From: an uncultured Oscillospiraceae bacterium
GTDB lineage: Bacteria > Bacillota > Clostridia > Oscillospirales > Oscillospiraceae
Assembly (NCBI GenBank): GCA_900757655.1
Contig: CAAEOT010000016.1
Span: 1-41,753, forward strand
Direction of reading: 5' to 3'
Length of the DNA stretch: 41,753 nt
Below, one piece after another: positions 16,916 to 25,816 of this stretch. Each line of letters begins with the position of its first letter. Position 1 is the first letter of the stretch. The notes beneath the pieces were generated by a model that was not told where the DNA came from, did not search any database, and saw nothing but the letters and a program-made list of their open reading frames with translations. A program made the translations under genes and the position numbers.

Positions 16916-18079
16916 TCATACCACACGCACGCGGATGACCTCCGGGATGCGGTCGATCTTTGCCACCTGATCATCGTCAAGGCGGCCGTTGAGGTCGATC
17001 ATGGCGTAGGCATATGCGCCGTAGGCCTTGTTGATCATGTTTTCGACGTTCAGGCCCGTGCTGCAGGTGATCTCCAGGAACTGGTTGAGCATCGTCGGCA
17101 CGTTCTGGTGCAGGATGCACACACGGCTGACGCCCATGCGCTCGAGCGTCGCGTCCGGGAAGTTGACGGAGTTTTTGATGTTGCCGTTGGCGAGATAATC
17201 ATAGAGCTCGCGCGCAGCCATGACGGCGGACTTCTCCTCGCTCTCGGGCGTGCAGGCGCCCAGATGCGGCAGCGCGATGATATTCTCCACGCCGACGACC
17301 TTCTCATTGGGAAAGTCCGTGACATACTTGCCGACGCGGCCGGAGGCGATGGCGGCGAGCATGGCATCATCGTCCACGATCTCGGCACGCGACTCGTTGA
17401 TGATGCGCACGCCGTCTTTCATCTTGGAAAATGCCTTGGCATCGAGCATGTGGAACGTCTGGTCCGTATACGGCACGTTGATGCTGATATAGTCCGCCTT
17501 GGCGTAGATGCCGTCGAGGTCCACCTCGTGCTTGACATCGCGAGAGAGACGCCATGCCGCGTCCACGGACAGGTACGGGTCGTAACCGCAGACATTCATG
17601 CCGAGATTCACGGCGGCATTGGCGATGAGCGCACCGACGGCGCCGAGGCCGATGACACCCAGCGTCTTGCCCATGAGCTCCGGACCGGCGAACTGGGACT
17701 TGCCCTTCTCGACAAGGGCAGGAATGTCTTTGCCCCTGCCGTTGAGGCGCTTGACCCAGTCGATGCTGCCGAGCACATCGCGCGATGAGAGCACGAGCGA
17801 GCAGAGGATCTGTTCCTTGACCGCCTCGGCGTTTGCGCCGGGCGAGTTGAACACGACGATGCCGCGGTGGCAGCAGTCCTCAAGCGGGATGTTGTTCGTG
17901 CCGGCACCGGAGCGCGCAATGGCGATCAGGCTCGGCTCAAAGGCATAACTGTGCAGGTCGGCCGAGCGCAGGATCAGGCCGTCGGGATCTTGTATATTCT
18001 CCCCGACGACGCAGCCGCGCTCCTCGAGTTTCTGCAGGCCGCAGGGGGATATATGGTTCATGGTTTTGATTTTATACAT
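16916..18079 (-). CDS. serA: D-3-phosphoglycerate dehydrogenase
   Basis: SerA oxidises 3-phosphoglycerate to phosphohydroxypyruvate, the first step of serine synthesis. The 387-residue protein has the substrate-binding part, the NAD-binding Rossmann motif GLGAVGALIANAA near 165, and a C-terminal ACT-like region (ACT domains often sense serine). It is the short type without the extra intervening domain of some SerA proteins. The start overlaps the serC stop by 8 nt, so serC and serA form an operon. The ATG follows GAGGTAGAACATC. Confidence 0.94.
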   Translation of the reverse strand: MYKIKTMNHISPCGLQKLEERGCVVGENIQDPDGLILRSADLHSYAFEPSLIAIARSGAGTNNIPLEDCCHRGIVVFNSPGANAEAVKEQILCSLVLSSRDVLGSIDWVKRLNGRGKDIPALVEKGKSQFAGPELMGKTLGVIGLGAVGALIANAAVNLGMNVCGYDPYLSVDAAWRLSRDVKHEVDLDGIYAKADYISINVPYTDQTFHMLDAKAFSKMKDGVRIINESRAEIVDDDAMLAAIASGRVGKYVTDFPNEKVVGVENIIALPHLGACTPESEEKSAVMAARELYDYLANGNIKNSVNFPDATLERMGVSRVCILHQNVPTMLNQFLEITCSTGLNVENMINKAYGAYAYAMIDLNGRLDDDQVAKIDRIPEVIRVRVV

Positions 18080-19163
18080 GATGTTCTACCTCAAACTGTT
18101 TCAGATAATCCACAAGTGCATCCACGCCAGCCATCGGCATGGCGTTATAGAGCGAGGCACGCATACCGCCGGCTATGCGGTGACCCTTAAGATTCAGCAG
18201 ACCGCGCGCCGCCGCACCGCTGATAAACTCCTTATCGAGCGCATCGTCCCCGGTGCGGAACGTAACGTTCATGTCCGAGCGGGAGCCCGGCTGGGCGCAG
18301 GCATGAAACAGCGCGCTGTTGTCCAGAAAATCATACACCTTTGCGGCGCGCGCATGCTTGAGTTCCTGCATACCTGCCACGCCGCCCTGCCGCTCAAGCC
18401 ACGCGAGCACGAGGCCGAGGATGTAGATGCACCAGCACGGCGGAGTATTGTACATGGAGTCCTTGTCGATCATGCGCTGATAGCTGTACATGATCGGCGT
18501 GATGGGCAGTTCATGACCGGCAAGGCTGCGGTCAACGATCGCGACCGTCAGTCCCGCAGGCGCCATGTTCTTCTGCGCGCCGGCAAAAATCACACCGTAT
18601 TTTGACACGTCGACCGGGCGCGAGAGAATATCCGACGACATGTCGCACGCGAGCGGCACGCGGCCGGTCTCCGGCACGTACTGCCACTCGGTGCCGTAGA
18701 TCGTGTTGTTGGCACAGTAATAAAAATAGGACGCGTGCGCATCGAGCTGCAGTTCGCTCTGCTGCGGGATCCGGGTATGGCCGCAGGTGGAGGTATCCGC
18801 CGCGATGTGCACCTTGCCGTACTTCTCGGCTTCTTTGGCCGCATTGCCGGAAAAATGCCCCGTCACGGCATAGTCCGCCGCCCCCTGCTCGCCCATCAGA
18901 TTGAGCGGGATCATGGAAAACTGCGCCGTGCCGCCGCCCTGCAAAAACAGGATCTCGTGTGTGTCCGGCACGGACAGAGCGGCGCGGAACCGCGCCTTCA
19001 CGTCCTGAAAAATATCCGAAAAGGCCTGACTTCGGTGACTCATCTCCATCACGGACATGCCCATGCCATGATAATTAAGCAGTTCTGCCTGCGCCTGCCG
19101 GAGCACTTCCTCCGGCAGGACCGACGGTCCGGCAGAAAAATTGAACGTTTCACTTCGGGTCAC
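18072..19163 (-). CDS. serC: Phosphoserine aminotransferase
   Basis: SerC transfers an amino group from glutamate to phosphohydroxypyruvate, the step after SerA. It is PLP dependent; the GVIFAGAQKNMAPAG segment carries the PLP lysine. The N-terminus TFNFSAGPSVLPEEVL is the SerC signature. The open frame begins upstream with TTG, but that codon overlaps the GGAGG site. The GTG at 19163, eight nt after GGAGG, is the better start and gives 363 residues, the normal length. It is the first gene of the serC-serA operon. Confidence 0.95.
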   Translation of the reverse strand: MTRSETFNFSAGPSVLPEEVLRQAQAELLNYHGMGMSVMEMSHRSQAFSDIFQDVKARFRAALSVPDTHEILFLQGGGTAQFSMIPLNLMGEQGAADYAVTGHFSGNAAKEAEKYGKVHIAADTSTCGHTRIPQQSELQLDAHASYFYYCANNTIYGTEWQYVPETGRVPLACDMSSDILSRPVDVSKYGVIFAGAQKNMAPAGLTVAIVDRSLAGHELPITPIMYSYQRMIDKDSMYNTPPCWCIYILGLVLAWLERQGGVAGMQELKHARAAKVYDFLDNSALFHACAQPGSRSDMNVTFRTGDDALDKEFISGAAARGLLNLKGHRIAGGMRASLYNAMPMAGVDALVDYLKQFEVEHHV

Positions 19164-19224
19164 AGAAATCGCCTCCAAGGATCAAAATTCGTCACATACA
19201 GCACATTCTGCATGGATTGAGAAA

Positions 19225-19253
19225 ATTCTAACACGTTCCACGAAGCGCGTCAA
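19225..19253 (-). promoter_or_regulatory. Promoter of serC-serA
   Basis: On the minus strand TTGACG (19248-19253) and TAGAAT (19225-19230) are 17 bp apart. The -35 box overlaps the mtaB stop codon. I see no T-box or other leader element in the roughly 55-nt untranslated leader. Confidence 0.75.
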
Positions 19254-20536
19254 ACCAAATCCCCCACAAGCATTTGCCCGGAAACGGCAGAGATTTTGAC
19301 ATTTTTCACAAGTCCGCGCAGATCGTCCCCAGCGACGCGCACCAGACAATAGTTATCCGAGTGCCCGACCCAGTTTCCGTCGTGCTCCGTCTCGAACAAA
19401 ACGGGCAAAATCCGGCCGACCTGCTGCGCCAGATAGCGCTGCTTGCAGGCATCCGCCGCGCGCTGTGCTTCGTGCGCGCGTGCCGATTTGACCGCGTGGC
19501 TGAGTTGCTCCGGCATGGCGTCCGCCTTCGTGCCGGGGCGGCGGGAATACGGAAACACGTGCACGGCCGCGAAGCCGACCTGCTCCAAGAATTCCACCGC
19601 GGTCGCCTGATCCGCCTCTGTCTCACCGGGGAAGCCCGTGATCATGTCCGCCGTGAGCGCACAGCCCGGGAAATACCGCCGCAGCCGCTCGACGCAGACG
19701 AGGAACTCTGCGGTGCTATATTTACGGTTCATGCGCGCAAGCGTGCGGTCGCACCCGCTTTGCAGCGAGAGATGAAAATGCCGACAGACCCGCCCGGTCG
19801 CGGCGGCACGGCGGCAGAAGTCCTCCGTGATGACCGTCGGCTCCAGAGAGCCGAGGCGCAGGCGCATCTGCGGCGCAGCAGCCGCGACCGTCTCTACGGC
19901 GTCGGCCAGTGTCAGCTCGCCCGGCAGATCCCGGCCGTAGGACGCGATCTCGATGCCGGTCAGCACCAGCTCCCGGTAGCCCTCGGCGGCCAGATGCGCC
20001 GCCTGATGCGCCATTTCATCCAGCGGCAGGCTGCGGATGCGGCCGCGCGTATACGGGATGACGCAGTAGGTGCAGAAATTATTGCAGCCATCCTGAATTT
20101 TCAGCATCGCGCGTGTGCGCCCGTAGGCAGCACCTGCCGGCAGCGGTTCAAAGTCAAAGCGCTGGAACGGATTATCCACGCACGTGATGGGCGTGTGCTC
20201 GCGGAGTGCGCGCAGAATGTCATCCACGAACGCCTGCTTGCTGCCACTGCCGTGCACCACATCGGCACCGATGGACGCCGCGTCCTCAGGGCTGAGCTGC
20301 GACCAGCAGCCGCACACAGCGCACAGCGCCTGCGGGTGTTCCTCGCGCAGCTTGCGGATCATCTGGCGTGACTTGCGTCCGCCCTCCGCCGTGACAGCGC
20401 AGGTGTTAACAACGATCAGATCAACCGGATCGCCGTCCGCCGCGGCCGTAAAGCCGTGCGCGTGCAGGAGCGTTTCGATCGCCTGTGCTTCATACTGGTT
20501 GACCTTGCAGCCAAGGGCGGTTATAATGTAGTGCAT
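19250..20536 (-). CDS. mtaB: tRNA t6A37 methylthiotransferase MtaB
   Basis: MtaB is a radical-SAM enzyme that adds a methylthio group to t6A at position 37 of certain tRNAs. The 428-residue product starts at the ATG at 20536 (MHYIITALGCKVNQ) after GGAGATG; the frame continues upstream into the divergent gene but is not coding there. Cys10, Cys46 and a cysteine near 77 form the N-terminal cluster site. Cys151, Cys155 and Cys158 (CNNFCTYC) bind the radical-SAM cluster. NTCAVTAEGGRKSRQ is typical of the MtaB branch rather than MiaB. A TRAM-like region ends the protein. Confidence 0.93.
   Translation of the reverse strand: MHYIITALGCKVNQYEAQAIETLLHAHGFTAAADGDPVDLIVVNTCAVTAEGGRKSRQMIRKLREEHPQALCAVCGCWSQLSPEDAASIGADVVHGSGSKQAFVDDILRALREHTPITCVDNPFQRFDFEPLPAGAAYGRTRAMLKIQDGCNNFCTYCVIPYTRGRIRSLPLDEMAHQAAHLAAEGYRELVLTGIEIASYGRDLPGELTLADAVETVAAAAPQMRLRLGSLEPTVITEDFCRRAAATGRVCRHFHLSLQSGCDRTLARMNRKYSTAEFLVCVERLRRYFPGCALTADMITGFPGETEADQATAVEFLEQVGFAAVHVFPYSRRPGTKADAMPEQLSHAVKSARAHEAQRAADACKQRYLAQQVGRILPVLFETEHDGNWVGHSDNYCLVRVAGDDLRGLVKNVKISAVSGQMLVGDLV
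20499..20527 (+). promoter_or_regulatory. Promoter of the cysteine desulfurase gene, inside mtaB
   Basis: TTGACC (20499-20504) and a consensus TATAAT (20522-20527) are 17 bp apart. The promoter lies within the first codons of mtaB on the other strand. Confidence 0.8.
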
Positions 20537-20566
20537 AAAAACATCTCCAAATCGAGGTAAGTAATC

Positions 20567-21700
20567 ATGGTTTATCTGGACAATGCCGCAACGACCCGTG
20601 TCTGCCCGGAAGCGGCAGAGGCGGCAGTACATATGATGACGGAATGCTTCGGCAACCCGAGCACGACCTATAAGCTCGGCCGCGAGGCCAAGGCCGCCGT
20701 GGACAAAGCACGCGGCCAGATCGCCAAGGCGCTCGGCTGCCAGCCGGACGAGGTGTATTTCACGTCCTGCGGCTCCGAGGGCGACAACTGGGCGCTCATC
20801 TCCGGCGCGCGGTATATGCGCCGCCGCGGCAGGCACATCATCAGCTCCGCTGTGGAGCACGACGCGGTGCGCAAGTCACTGGACTTTCTGGAAAATGAGG
20901 GCTATGAGATCACACGCCTAAAGCCGGACGGCACCGGTGCCATCCCGCTCGAGCGCGTGCGCGCAGCGCTGCGGCCCGACACGATTCTCGTCTCGCTCAT
21001 GATGGTCAACAACGAAACCGGCGCGATCAACGACATCGCCGCCGTCGCCCGGATGCTGAAAGCGGAAAACAGCATTGCCCTGCTGCACACGGACGCGGTG
21101 CAGGGCTTTTTGAAGGTACCGTTCTCAGCCAGAACGCTCGGCGCTGACATGATCACCATCAGTGGCCATAAGATTCACGCGCCGAAAGGCATCGGCGCGC
21201 TCTACATCCGCAGCGGGCTGAAGCTGCCATCCTATATCCTCGGCGGCGGGCAGGAGCGCGGCATGCGCGCCGGCACGGAGCCAACGCCGCAGATCGTCGC
21301 CTTTGGCACGGCGGCTGAGATTGGCAGCATGAAAATGGCGGAGGCCACAAAAACCATGGCTGAGCTGCGTGCCCACGCCATCGACCGGCTGACGGCCGAA
21401 GTGGACGGCCTGGTCGTCATCGGCGGAGGAGCGCCGCATATCCTCAGCATTTCCCTGCCCGGCTACCGGAGCGAGGTGCTGATGAACTTCCTCGAGGCGC
21501 GCGGCATTTACACATCAAAAAGCTCCGCCTGCAAAAAGGGCGGGCGGAGCCATGTACTCGAGGCGATCGAGCTGCCGGCGAACGTGATCGACGGCGCGCT
21601 GCGCATCAGCTTTTCGCGCTACACCACGCGGGAAGACATTGACGCGCTGTGTGATGCGCTGCGGGATGCAAAGCAATCCCTCTTCCCGTCACTTCACTGA
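20567..21700 (+). CDS. Cysteine desulfurase (NifS/IscS type)
   Basis: This PLP enzyme takes sulfur from cysteine for iron-sulfur clusters or tRNA thiolation. The 377-residue protein starts MVYLDNAATTRVCPEA, typical of group I desulfurases. The PLP lysine is Lys202 in SGHKIHAPKGIG and the catalytic cysteine is Cys322 in SKSSACKKGG. The ATG at 20567 follows GAGGTAAG. It diverges from mtaB with only 30 bp between the starts. MtaB needs two Fe-S clusters, so a functional link is plausible but not shown. Its end overlaps the end of the convergent AI-2E family gene by 12 nt. Confidence 0.93.
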   Translation: MVYLDNAATTRVCPEAAEAAVHMMTECFGNPSTTYKLGREAKAAVDKARGQIAKALGCQPDEVYFTSCGSEGDNWALISGARYMRRRGRHIISSAVEHDAVRKSLDFLENEGYEITRLKPDGTGAIPLERVRAALRPDTILVSLMMVNNETGAINDIAAVARMLKAENSIALLHTDAVQGFLKVPFSARTLGADMITISGHKIHAPKGIGALYIRSGLKLPSYILGGGQERGMRAGTEPTPQIVAFGTAAEIGSMKMAEATKTMAELRAHAIDRLTAEVDGLVVIGGGAPHILSISLPGYRSEVLMNFLEARGIYTSKSSACKKGGRSHVLEAIELPANVIDGALRISFSRYTTREDIDALCDALRDAKQSLFPSLH

Positions 21701-22984
21701 ACCATCCTGCGTATCCTTAAGCGATTCGGGCGGTGCTTCCTTCGGGAGGCGCACCGGCCGCATCGTGGCATCGTCGATGTAATCCAGATCCATATATTCT
21801 GCGGTCTCCGTCTGGAGGCCGCGTTTTTTCAGCCCGTCATTGACCATCTTCTCCAGGCCGGCATAGATCACAACGAACACCGGCACACCCAGCAGCATGC
21901 CGATAAAGCCGAACAGGCCGCCGCCGAGCAGGATGGCGAACATGATCCAGAAACCGTTGATACCGGTGGAGCTGCCGAGGATCTTCGGCCCGATGATGTT
22001 GCCGTCGATCTGCTGCAGGACGATGATGAAGATGACGTAGATCAGACACTTCATCGGCGAGACGAGCAAAATGATCAGTGCCGTCGGCACCGCGCCGATA
22101 AACGGGCCGAACACGGGGATGATGTTCGTCACGGCGACGATCACGCTCACGAGCACGACATACGGCATGCGCATGATCGCACAGCAGATATAGCAGATGA
22201 CGCCGATGATGGCGGAGTCAATGACCTTGCCGCTGATAAAGCCCATGAACGCCGTGTCCGTGAACCGGATAGCCTTGAGGATGCGCTTGGAGGCCTTGAC
22301 GGAAAACATGCTGTAGAGCACTTTCTTCGACTTGGCAAGAAACAGCTCCATATTCGACAGCACATAGCAGGCAACGACGAAGCCGATGAGCACATTGAGG
22401 ATCGCGCGCAGGACGGCGTAAATGCCGGTCGTCACGCTCGTGACCACCTTGCCCATGGACGGCAGCAGCGCAGTCTTCGCCCAGTCGAGCAGGCTGTCCG
22501 ACACGTTTCCGGTTGCGGAGAGGAGCACTTCCTCCACCTCGGGATTGTTCTCAAAGAACTTGTTGATCCACCCGGTGATCGTGTCATAGTAATCCTGCGA
22601 GTTGAGCACGATGCTCTCCACGCTCGTATAGATCTGCGGGATGATGAGCCAGATGAGGGCGGCGATGATGAGCAGCGCGACCAGAATCGAGAGCGCGACG
22701 GACAGGCCGCGCGCAAGCGAGGTGCGCACCGGTTTTTTCGGCCGGATCTTTTTGAGCAGCGGCTCAAAGAGCTTGCGCTGGAACACCTTGGTCAGCGGCC
22801 AGAGCAGATAGGCAATCACCAGGCCCCAGATGATCGGGCTGAGGATGCCGAGCAGCGAGCTGATCGCATCGCCGATCGATTTGCCGTGCTGCAGCAGCAT
22901 GTAAAACAGAATGCAGCACGCGATCACGCCGAACGCCGTGATGCCCCAGCCGAGGTATTTGTTTTTCGGATCAAATCGCTTCAT
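21689..22984 (-). CDS. AI-2E family membrane transporter
   Basis: This 431-residue integral membrane protein belongs to the AI-2E (PerM/YdiK/TqsA-like) family. It begins MKRFDPKNKYLGWGITAFG, and the first hydrophobic pair is near 12-30 and 38-60. A large soluble loop (about 120-170) is followed by a block of C-terminal helices with the family motif TNIIPVFGPFIGAVP and the later GSSTGINGFWIMFAIL. Family members export varied substrates, so the actual cargo is unknown. The ATG follows GGGGGAG. Its own promoter lies at 23044-23072. The C-terminal tail is acidic and soluble. Confidence 0.9.
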   Translation of the reverse strand: MKRFDPKNKYLGWGITAFGVIACCILFYMLLQHGKSIGDAISSLLGILSPIIWGLVIAYLLWPLTKVFQRKLFEPLLKKIRPKKPVRTSLARGLSVALSILVALLIIAALIWLIIPQIYTSVESIVLNSQDYYDTITGWINKFFENNPEVEEVLLSATGNVSDSLLDWAKTALLPSMGKVVTSVTTGIYAVLRAILNVLIGFVVACYVLSNMELFLAKSKKVLYSMFSVKASKRILKAIRFTDTAFMGFISGKVIDSAIIGVICYICCAIMRMPYVVLVSVIVAVTNIIPVFGPFIGAVPTALIILLVSPMKCLIYVIFIIVLQQIDGNIIGPKILGSSTGINGFWIMFAILLGGGLFGFIGMLLGVPVFVVIYAGLEKMVNDGLKKRGLQTETAEYMDLDYIDDATMRPVRLPKEAPPESLKDTQDGSVK

Positions 22985-23043
22985 AAACCGTCTCCCCCAT
23001 CGCGCCCGACAGCGCCTGCCTGTGTCTGTAATCGGTCTGATTC

Positions 23044-23072
23044 ATTTTACTATCATGTGCCCGCACCGTCAA
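23044..23072 (-). promoter_or_regulatory. Promoter of the AI-2E family gene
   Basis: On the minus strand TTGACG (23067-23072) and TAAAAT (23044-23049) are 17 bp apart, about 60 nt before the ATG. The rest of the 258-bp gap up to 23243 holds no gene that I can support. Confidence 0.7.
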
Positions 23073-23242
23073 GCCGGTAATACCGGGCTTTTCGTACATT
23101 TGCGACACGATGTGCCGTATCTTGACACGCTCTGAGCGGTTCGGTGTGCAAAAGCCTGTGCAAATTGTGGGAACCCAGACTGCTTTTCCACGCGCCCCCG
23201 GCATAGGGTGATAAGGAGAAATCAACGGAAAGGGCTGAGCAT

Positions 23243-24373
23243 ATGAAACAATGGACCTGTCTGCTGCTGGCAGCGCTGCTGCTGCTCACACCCGCAATGG
23301 CGCTCGAGCAGCCAACGGACGAAGAGCTGAAGATATCCGCGCCGTCGGCGATCCTGATGGAGCGCTCGACCGGTACGGTGTTATACGAGAAAAACGCCGA
23401 CGAGCACATGTCCCCAGCCAGCGTGACGAAGATCATGACGCTGCTGCTCATCATGGAGCAGCTCGACAGCGGCCAGCTCGCCACGAGCGACATCGTGACC
23501 GCCAGCGCCCACGCCTGCTCTATGGGCGGCAGCCAGATCTGGCTCAAGGAGGGCGAACAGATGAGCGTGGACGAGATGCTCAAGTGCATTGCCGTCAACT
23601 CCGCCAACGACTGCGCCGTCGCCATGGCCGAGCACATCTCCGGTTCCGAGGAGGCATTCACGAAGCGCATGAACGACCGTGCGAAAGAACTATGCATGGA
23701 AAACACGCAGTTTCTCAACTGCACAGGCCTGACCGATGACCCCGGCCACTACACGACGGCGCGCGACATTGCGTGCATGTCCCGCGCGCTGCTGGCCCAT
23801 CCGCGCATCCGCGAATACACCACCATTTGGATGGATACCGTGCGCGACGGCCGCTTCGGTCTTGCCAACACCAACAAGCTCATCCACGCCTACCCCGGCG
23901 CGACCGGCCTGAAAACCGGTTATACCCAACAGGCCATGCACTGCCTGTCGGCAAGCGCCGAGCGCGATGGCGTAGAGTATATCGCCGTGGTACTGCACGC
24001 CGAGAGCTCCAAGGCACGTTTTGCCGATGCAGCGACGCTGCTCAACTTTGCCTTTGCCAACTATTCGCTCTATTCCATCGCGTCCAACACGGTCATTCCG
24101 CCCGTGCGCGTACGCTTTGCAGAAACGGACAGCGTGCAGCCGGTGCTCTCCGGTGCAGACGCCATCGTCGTGCGCAAGGGCACGGCCGCGCCGCAGACGG
24201 ACATCGCGCTTGACGAAGACCTGTGCGCCCCGCTCGAGCCGGGCGCACAGGTCGGCACCGTGACCATCACCGGCAGCAGCGGCGACACGTTGATCCTGCC
24301 GCTGATCGTTCCGGGCGGCGCTGCGCGCATCTCAACGACGCATCTCTGGCTGCAGCTGCTGCGCGCACTGTGA
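23243..24373 (+). CDS. D-alanyl-D-alanine carboxypeptidase (DacF/PBP5 family)
   Basis: This is a low-molecular-weight penicillin-binding protein that trims the terminal D-Ala from peptidoglycan stem peptides outside the membrane. The 376-residue precursor begins with a clear signal peptide (MKQWTCLLLAALLLLTPAMA) with likely cleavage after residue 20. The three active-site motifs are intact: SVTK at 60-63, SAN at 120-122 and KTG at 224-226. A C-terminal beta domain follows. The ATG follows GAAAGGGCTGAGCAT. Spore formers often have forespore-specific copies (DacF), and the length and gene setting fit that group, but I found no clear sporulation promoter. Confidence 0.92.
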   Translation: MKQWTCLLLAALLLLTPAMALEQPTDEELKISAPSAILMERSTGTVLYEKNADEHMSPASVTKIMTLLLIMEQLDSGQLATSDIVTASAHACSMGGSQIWLKEGEQMSVDEMLKCIAVNSANDCAVAMAEHISGSEEAFTKRMNDRAKELCMENTQFLNCTGLTDDPGHYTTARDIACMSRALLAHPRIREYTTIWMDTVRDGRFGLANTNKLIHAYPGATGLKTGYTQQAMHCLSASAERDGVEYIAVVLHAESSKARFADAATLLNFAFANYSLYSIASNTVIPPVRVRFAETDSVQPVLSGADAIVVRKGTAAPQTDIALDEDLCAPLEPGAQVGTVTITGSSGDTLILPLIVPGGAARISTTHLWLQLLRAL

Positions 24374-24389
24374 GACAGCAGATTTTCGG

Positions 24390-24417
24390 TTGCGAAATCC
24401 GGATTATCGTGTATACT
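24390..24417 (+). promoter_or_regulatory. Promoter of pgi
   Basis: TTGCGA (24390-24395) and TATACT (24412-24417) are 16 bp apart, ending about 30 nt before the pgi ATG. Confidence 0.65.
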
Positions 24418-24448
24418 GGTGATATCCTTTAAGAGAGAAGGTATCGCA

Positions 24449-25729
24449 ATGATCAAAGTGGATCTCTCCGGCGCGGCCGGATTTTTTGACCCCGCAGGGC
24501 CGGACTACGCGGCCGCTGCACAGGCGCACCGCACGCTGCTCGAGCACACGGGTGCCGGTAAGGATTTCACCGGATGGCTCGATCTGCCGGGGCACATGCA
24601 AAACGGAGAGCTCAAGCAGATCCTCACCGCCGCATCCCGCATCCGCGGCCGAGCACAGGCGCTGGTCGTTGTGGGCATCGGCGGGTCGTATCTCGGTGCA
24701 AAGGGTGCCGTAGAGCTGCTGCGGCCGCATCCGCAGCCCGGCGATCCGAAAATTCTGTTTGCCGGCAACTCCCTGTCGCCGGATGCGCTGATGCATCTGC
24801 TCGAAGAACTGGGCGATCTGGACTTTGACCTGAACGTCGTCTCCAAGTCCGGCACCACGCTAGAGCCTGCACTCGCATTCCGGATGTTCCGCGGCCTGCT
24901 GGAGGCAAAGTACGGCCCAGAAAAAGCCAAAAAACACATCTTCGCCACGACGGACGCCCACCGCGGCGTGCTCAAGCACATGGCCGATGAAGAGGGCTGG
25001 GAGACGTTCGTCATCCCGGACGACGTCGGCGGGCGCTACAGCGTGCTGTCTGCCGTCGGCCTGCTGCCGATGGCCGCCGCCGGCATCGACGTGCAGACCG
25101 TGATCGGCGAGGCCATCGAGGCCTTTGCCGCCATGAGCGCGCAGTCGCCCGAAAACCCCGCCTGGCAGTATGCCGCCGCGCGCCAGCACCTGTATCAGCT
25201 CGGCAAGACGACCGAGATCCTCGCCTGCTACGAACCGTCGTTCCGCTTCATGGCCGAGTGGTGGAAGCAGCTCTACGGCGAAAGCGAGGGCAAAAACGGC
25301 ATCGGCATCTTCCCCGCCTCCGTCGAATACAACGCCGACCTGCTCTCCATGGGTCAGTATATTCAGGACGGCCCGCGCACGCTCATGGAGACCGTTGTCT
25401 CGTTCGAGCAGCCGCAAAATGAGTTCACCGTCCCGTTTGCCATGGGCGACCCCGACCGGCTCAACTATCTCGCCGGGCGCAGGCTCAGCAATATCAGCCG
25501 CATGGCGCAGGAGGCCGTCAAGGCCGCACACATCGCAGGCGGCGTGCCGAACCTGGAGGTGCGCGTGCCGCAGCGCGACGAGGCCGGGTTTGCCTGGCTC
25601 GTGTGTTTCTTCGAGCTGGCTTGTGCCATTTCGGGCTATATGTCCGGCGTCAATCCGTTCGATCAGCCCGGCGTTGAGGCTTATAAGAAGAATATGTTCT
25701 CTCTGCTTGGCAAACCGGAGGCAAACTGA
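24449..25729 (+). CDS. pgi: Glucose-6-phosphate isomerase
   Basis: Pgi interconverts glucose-6-phosphate and fructose-6-phosphate in glycolysis. From the ATG at 24449 (MIKVDLSGAAGFF), behind GAGAAGGTATCGCA, the product has 426 residues, the short type usual in Firmicutes. The SIS-fold signature segments VGIGGSYLGAKGAVELL and VVSKSGTTLEPALAFR are present, as is the later GENPEWQ-like stretch SPENPAWQYAAARQ. The frame is open ten codons upstream, but the ribosome binding site favours 24449. It supplies the substrate of GlmS, encoded elsewhere in the window. Confidence 0.96.
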   Translation: MIKVDLSGAAGFFDPAGPDYAAAAQAHRTLLEHTGAGKDFTGWLDLPGHMQNGELKQILTAASRIRGRAQALVVVGIGGSYLGAKGAVELLRPHPQPGDPKILFAGNSLSPDALMHLLEELGDLDFDLNVVSKSGTTLEPALAFRMFRGLLEAKYGPEKAKKHIFATTDAHRGVLKHMADEEGWETFVIPDDVGGRYSVLSAVGLLPMAAAGIDVQTVIGEAIEAFAAMSAQSPENPAWQYAAARQHLYQLGKTTEILACYEPSFRFMAEWWKQLYGESEGKNGIGIFPASVEYNADLLSMGQYIQDGPRTLMETVVSFEQPQNEFTVPFAMGDPDRLNYLAGRRLSNISRMAQEAVKAAHIAGGVPNLEVRVPQRDEAGFAWLVCFFELACAISGYMSGVNPFDQPGVEAYKKNMFSLLGKPEAN

Positions 25730-25741
25730 GAAAAGTTATCG

Positions 25742-25770
25742 TTGCAGTCGGCGCGAAAACGTGCTAATCT
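25742..25770 (+). promoter_or_regulatory. Promoter of the small P-loop gene
   Basis: TTGCAG (25742-25747) and TAATCT (25765-25770) are 17 bp apart, ending 46 nt before the ATG at 25817. Confidence 0.55.
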
Positions 25771-25816
25771 AGGTATAGGGTATCGCCCTGACTTTCAAAA
25801 GGAGTGTGATTGACAT

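Noticed and set aside
23100..23242. Sporulation-type promoter before the DacF-like gene
   Set aside because: CATAGGGT near 23200 resembles a sigma-E -10 box, but no matching -35 box is found at the right distance.
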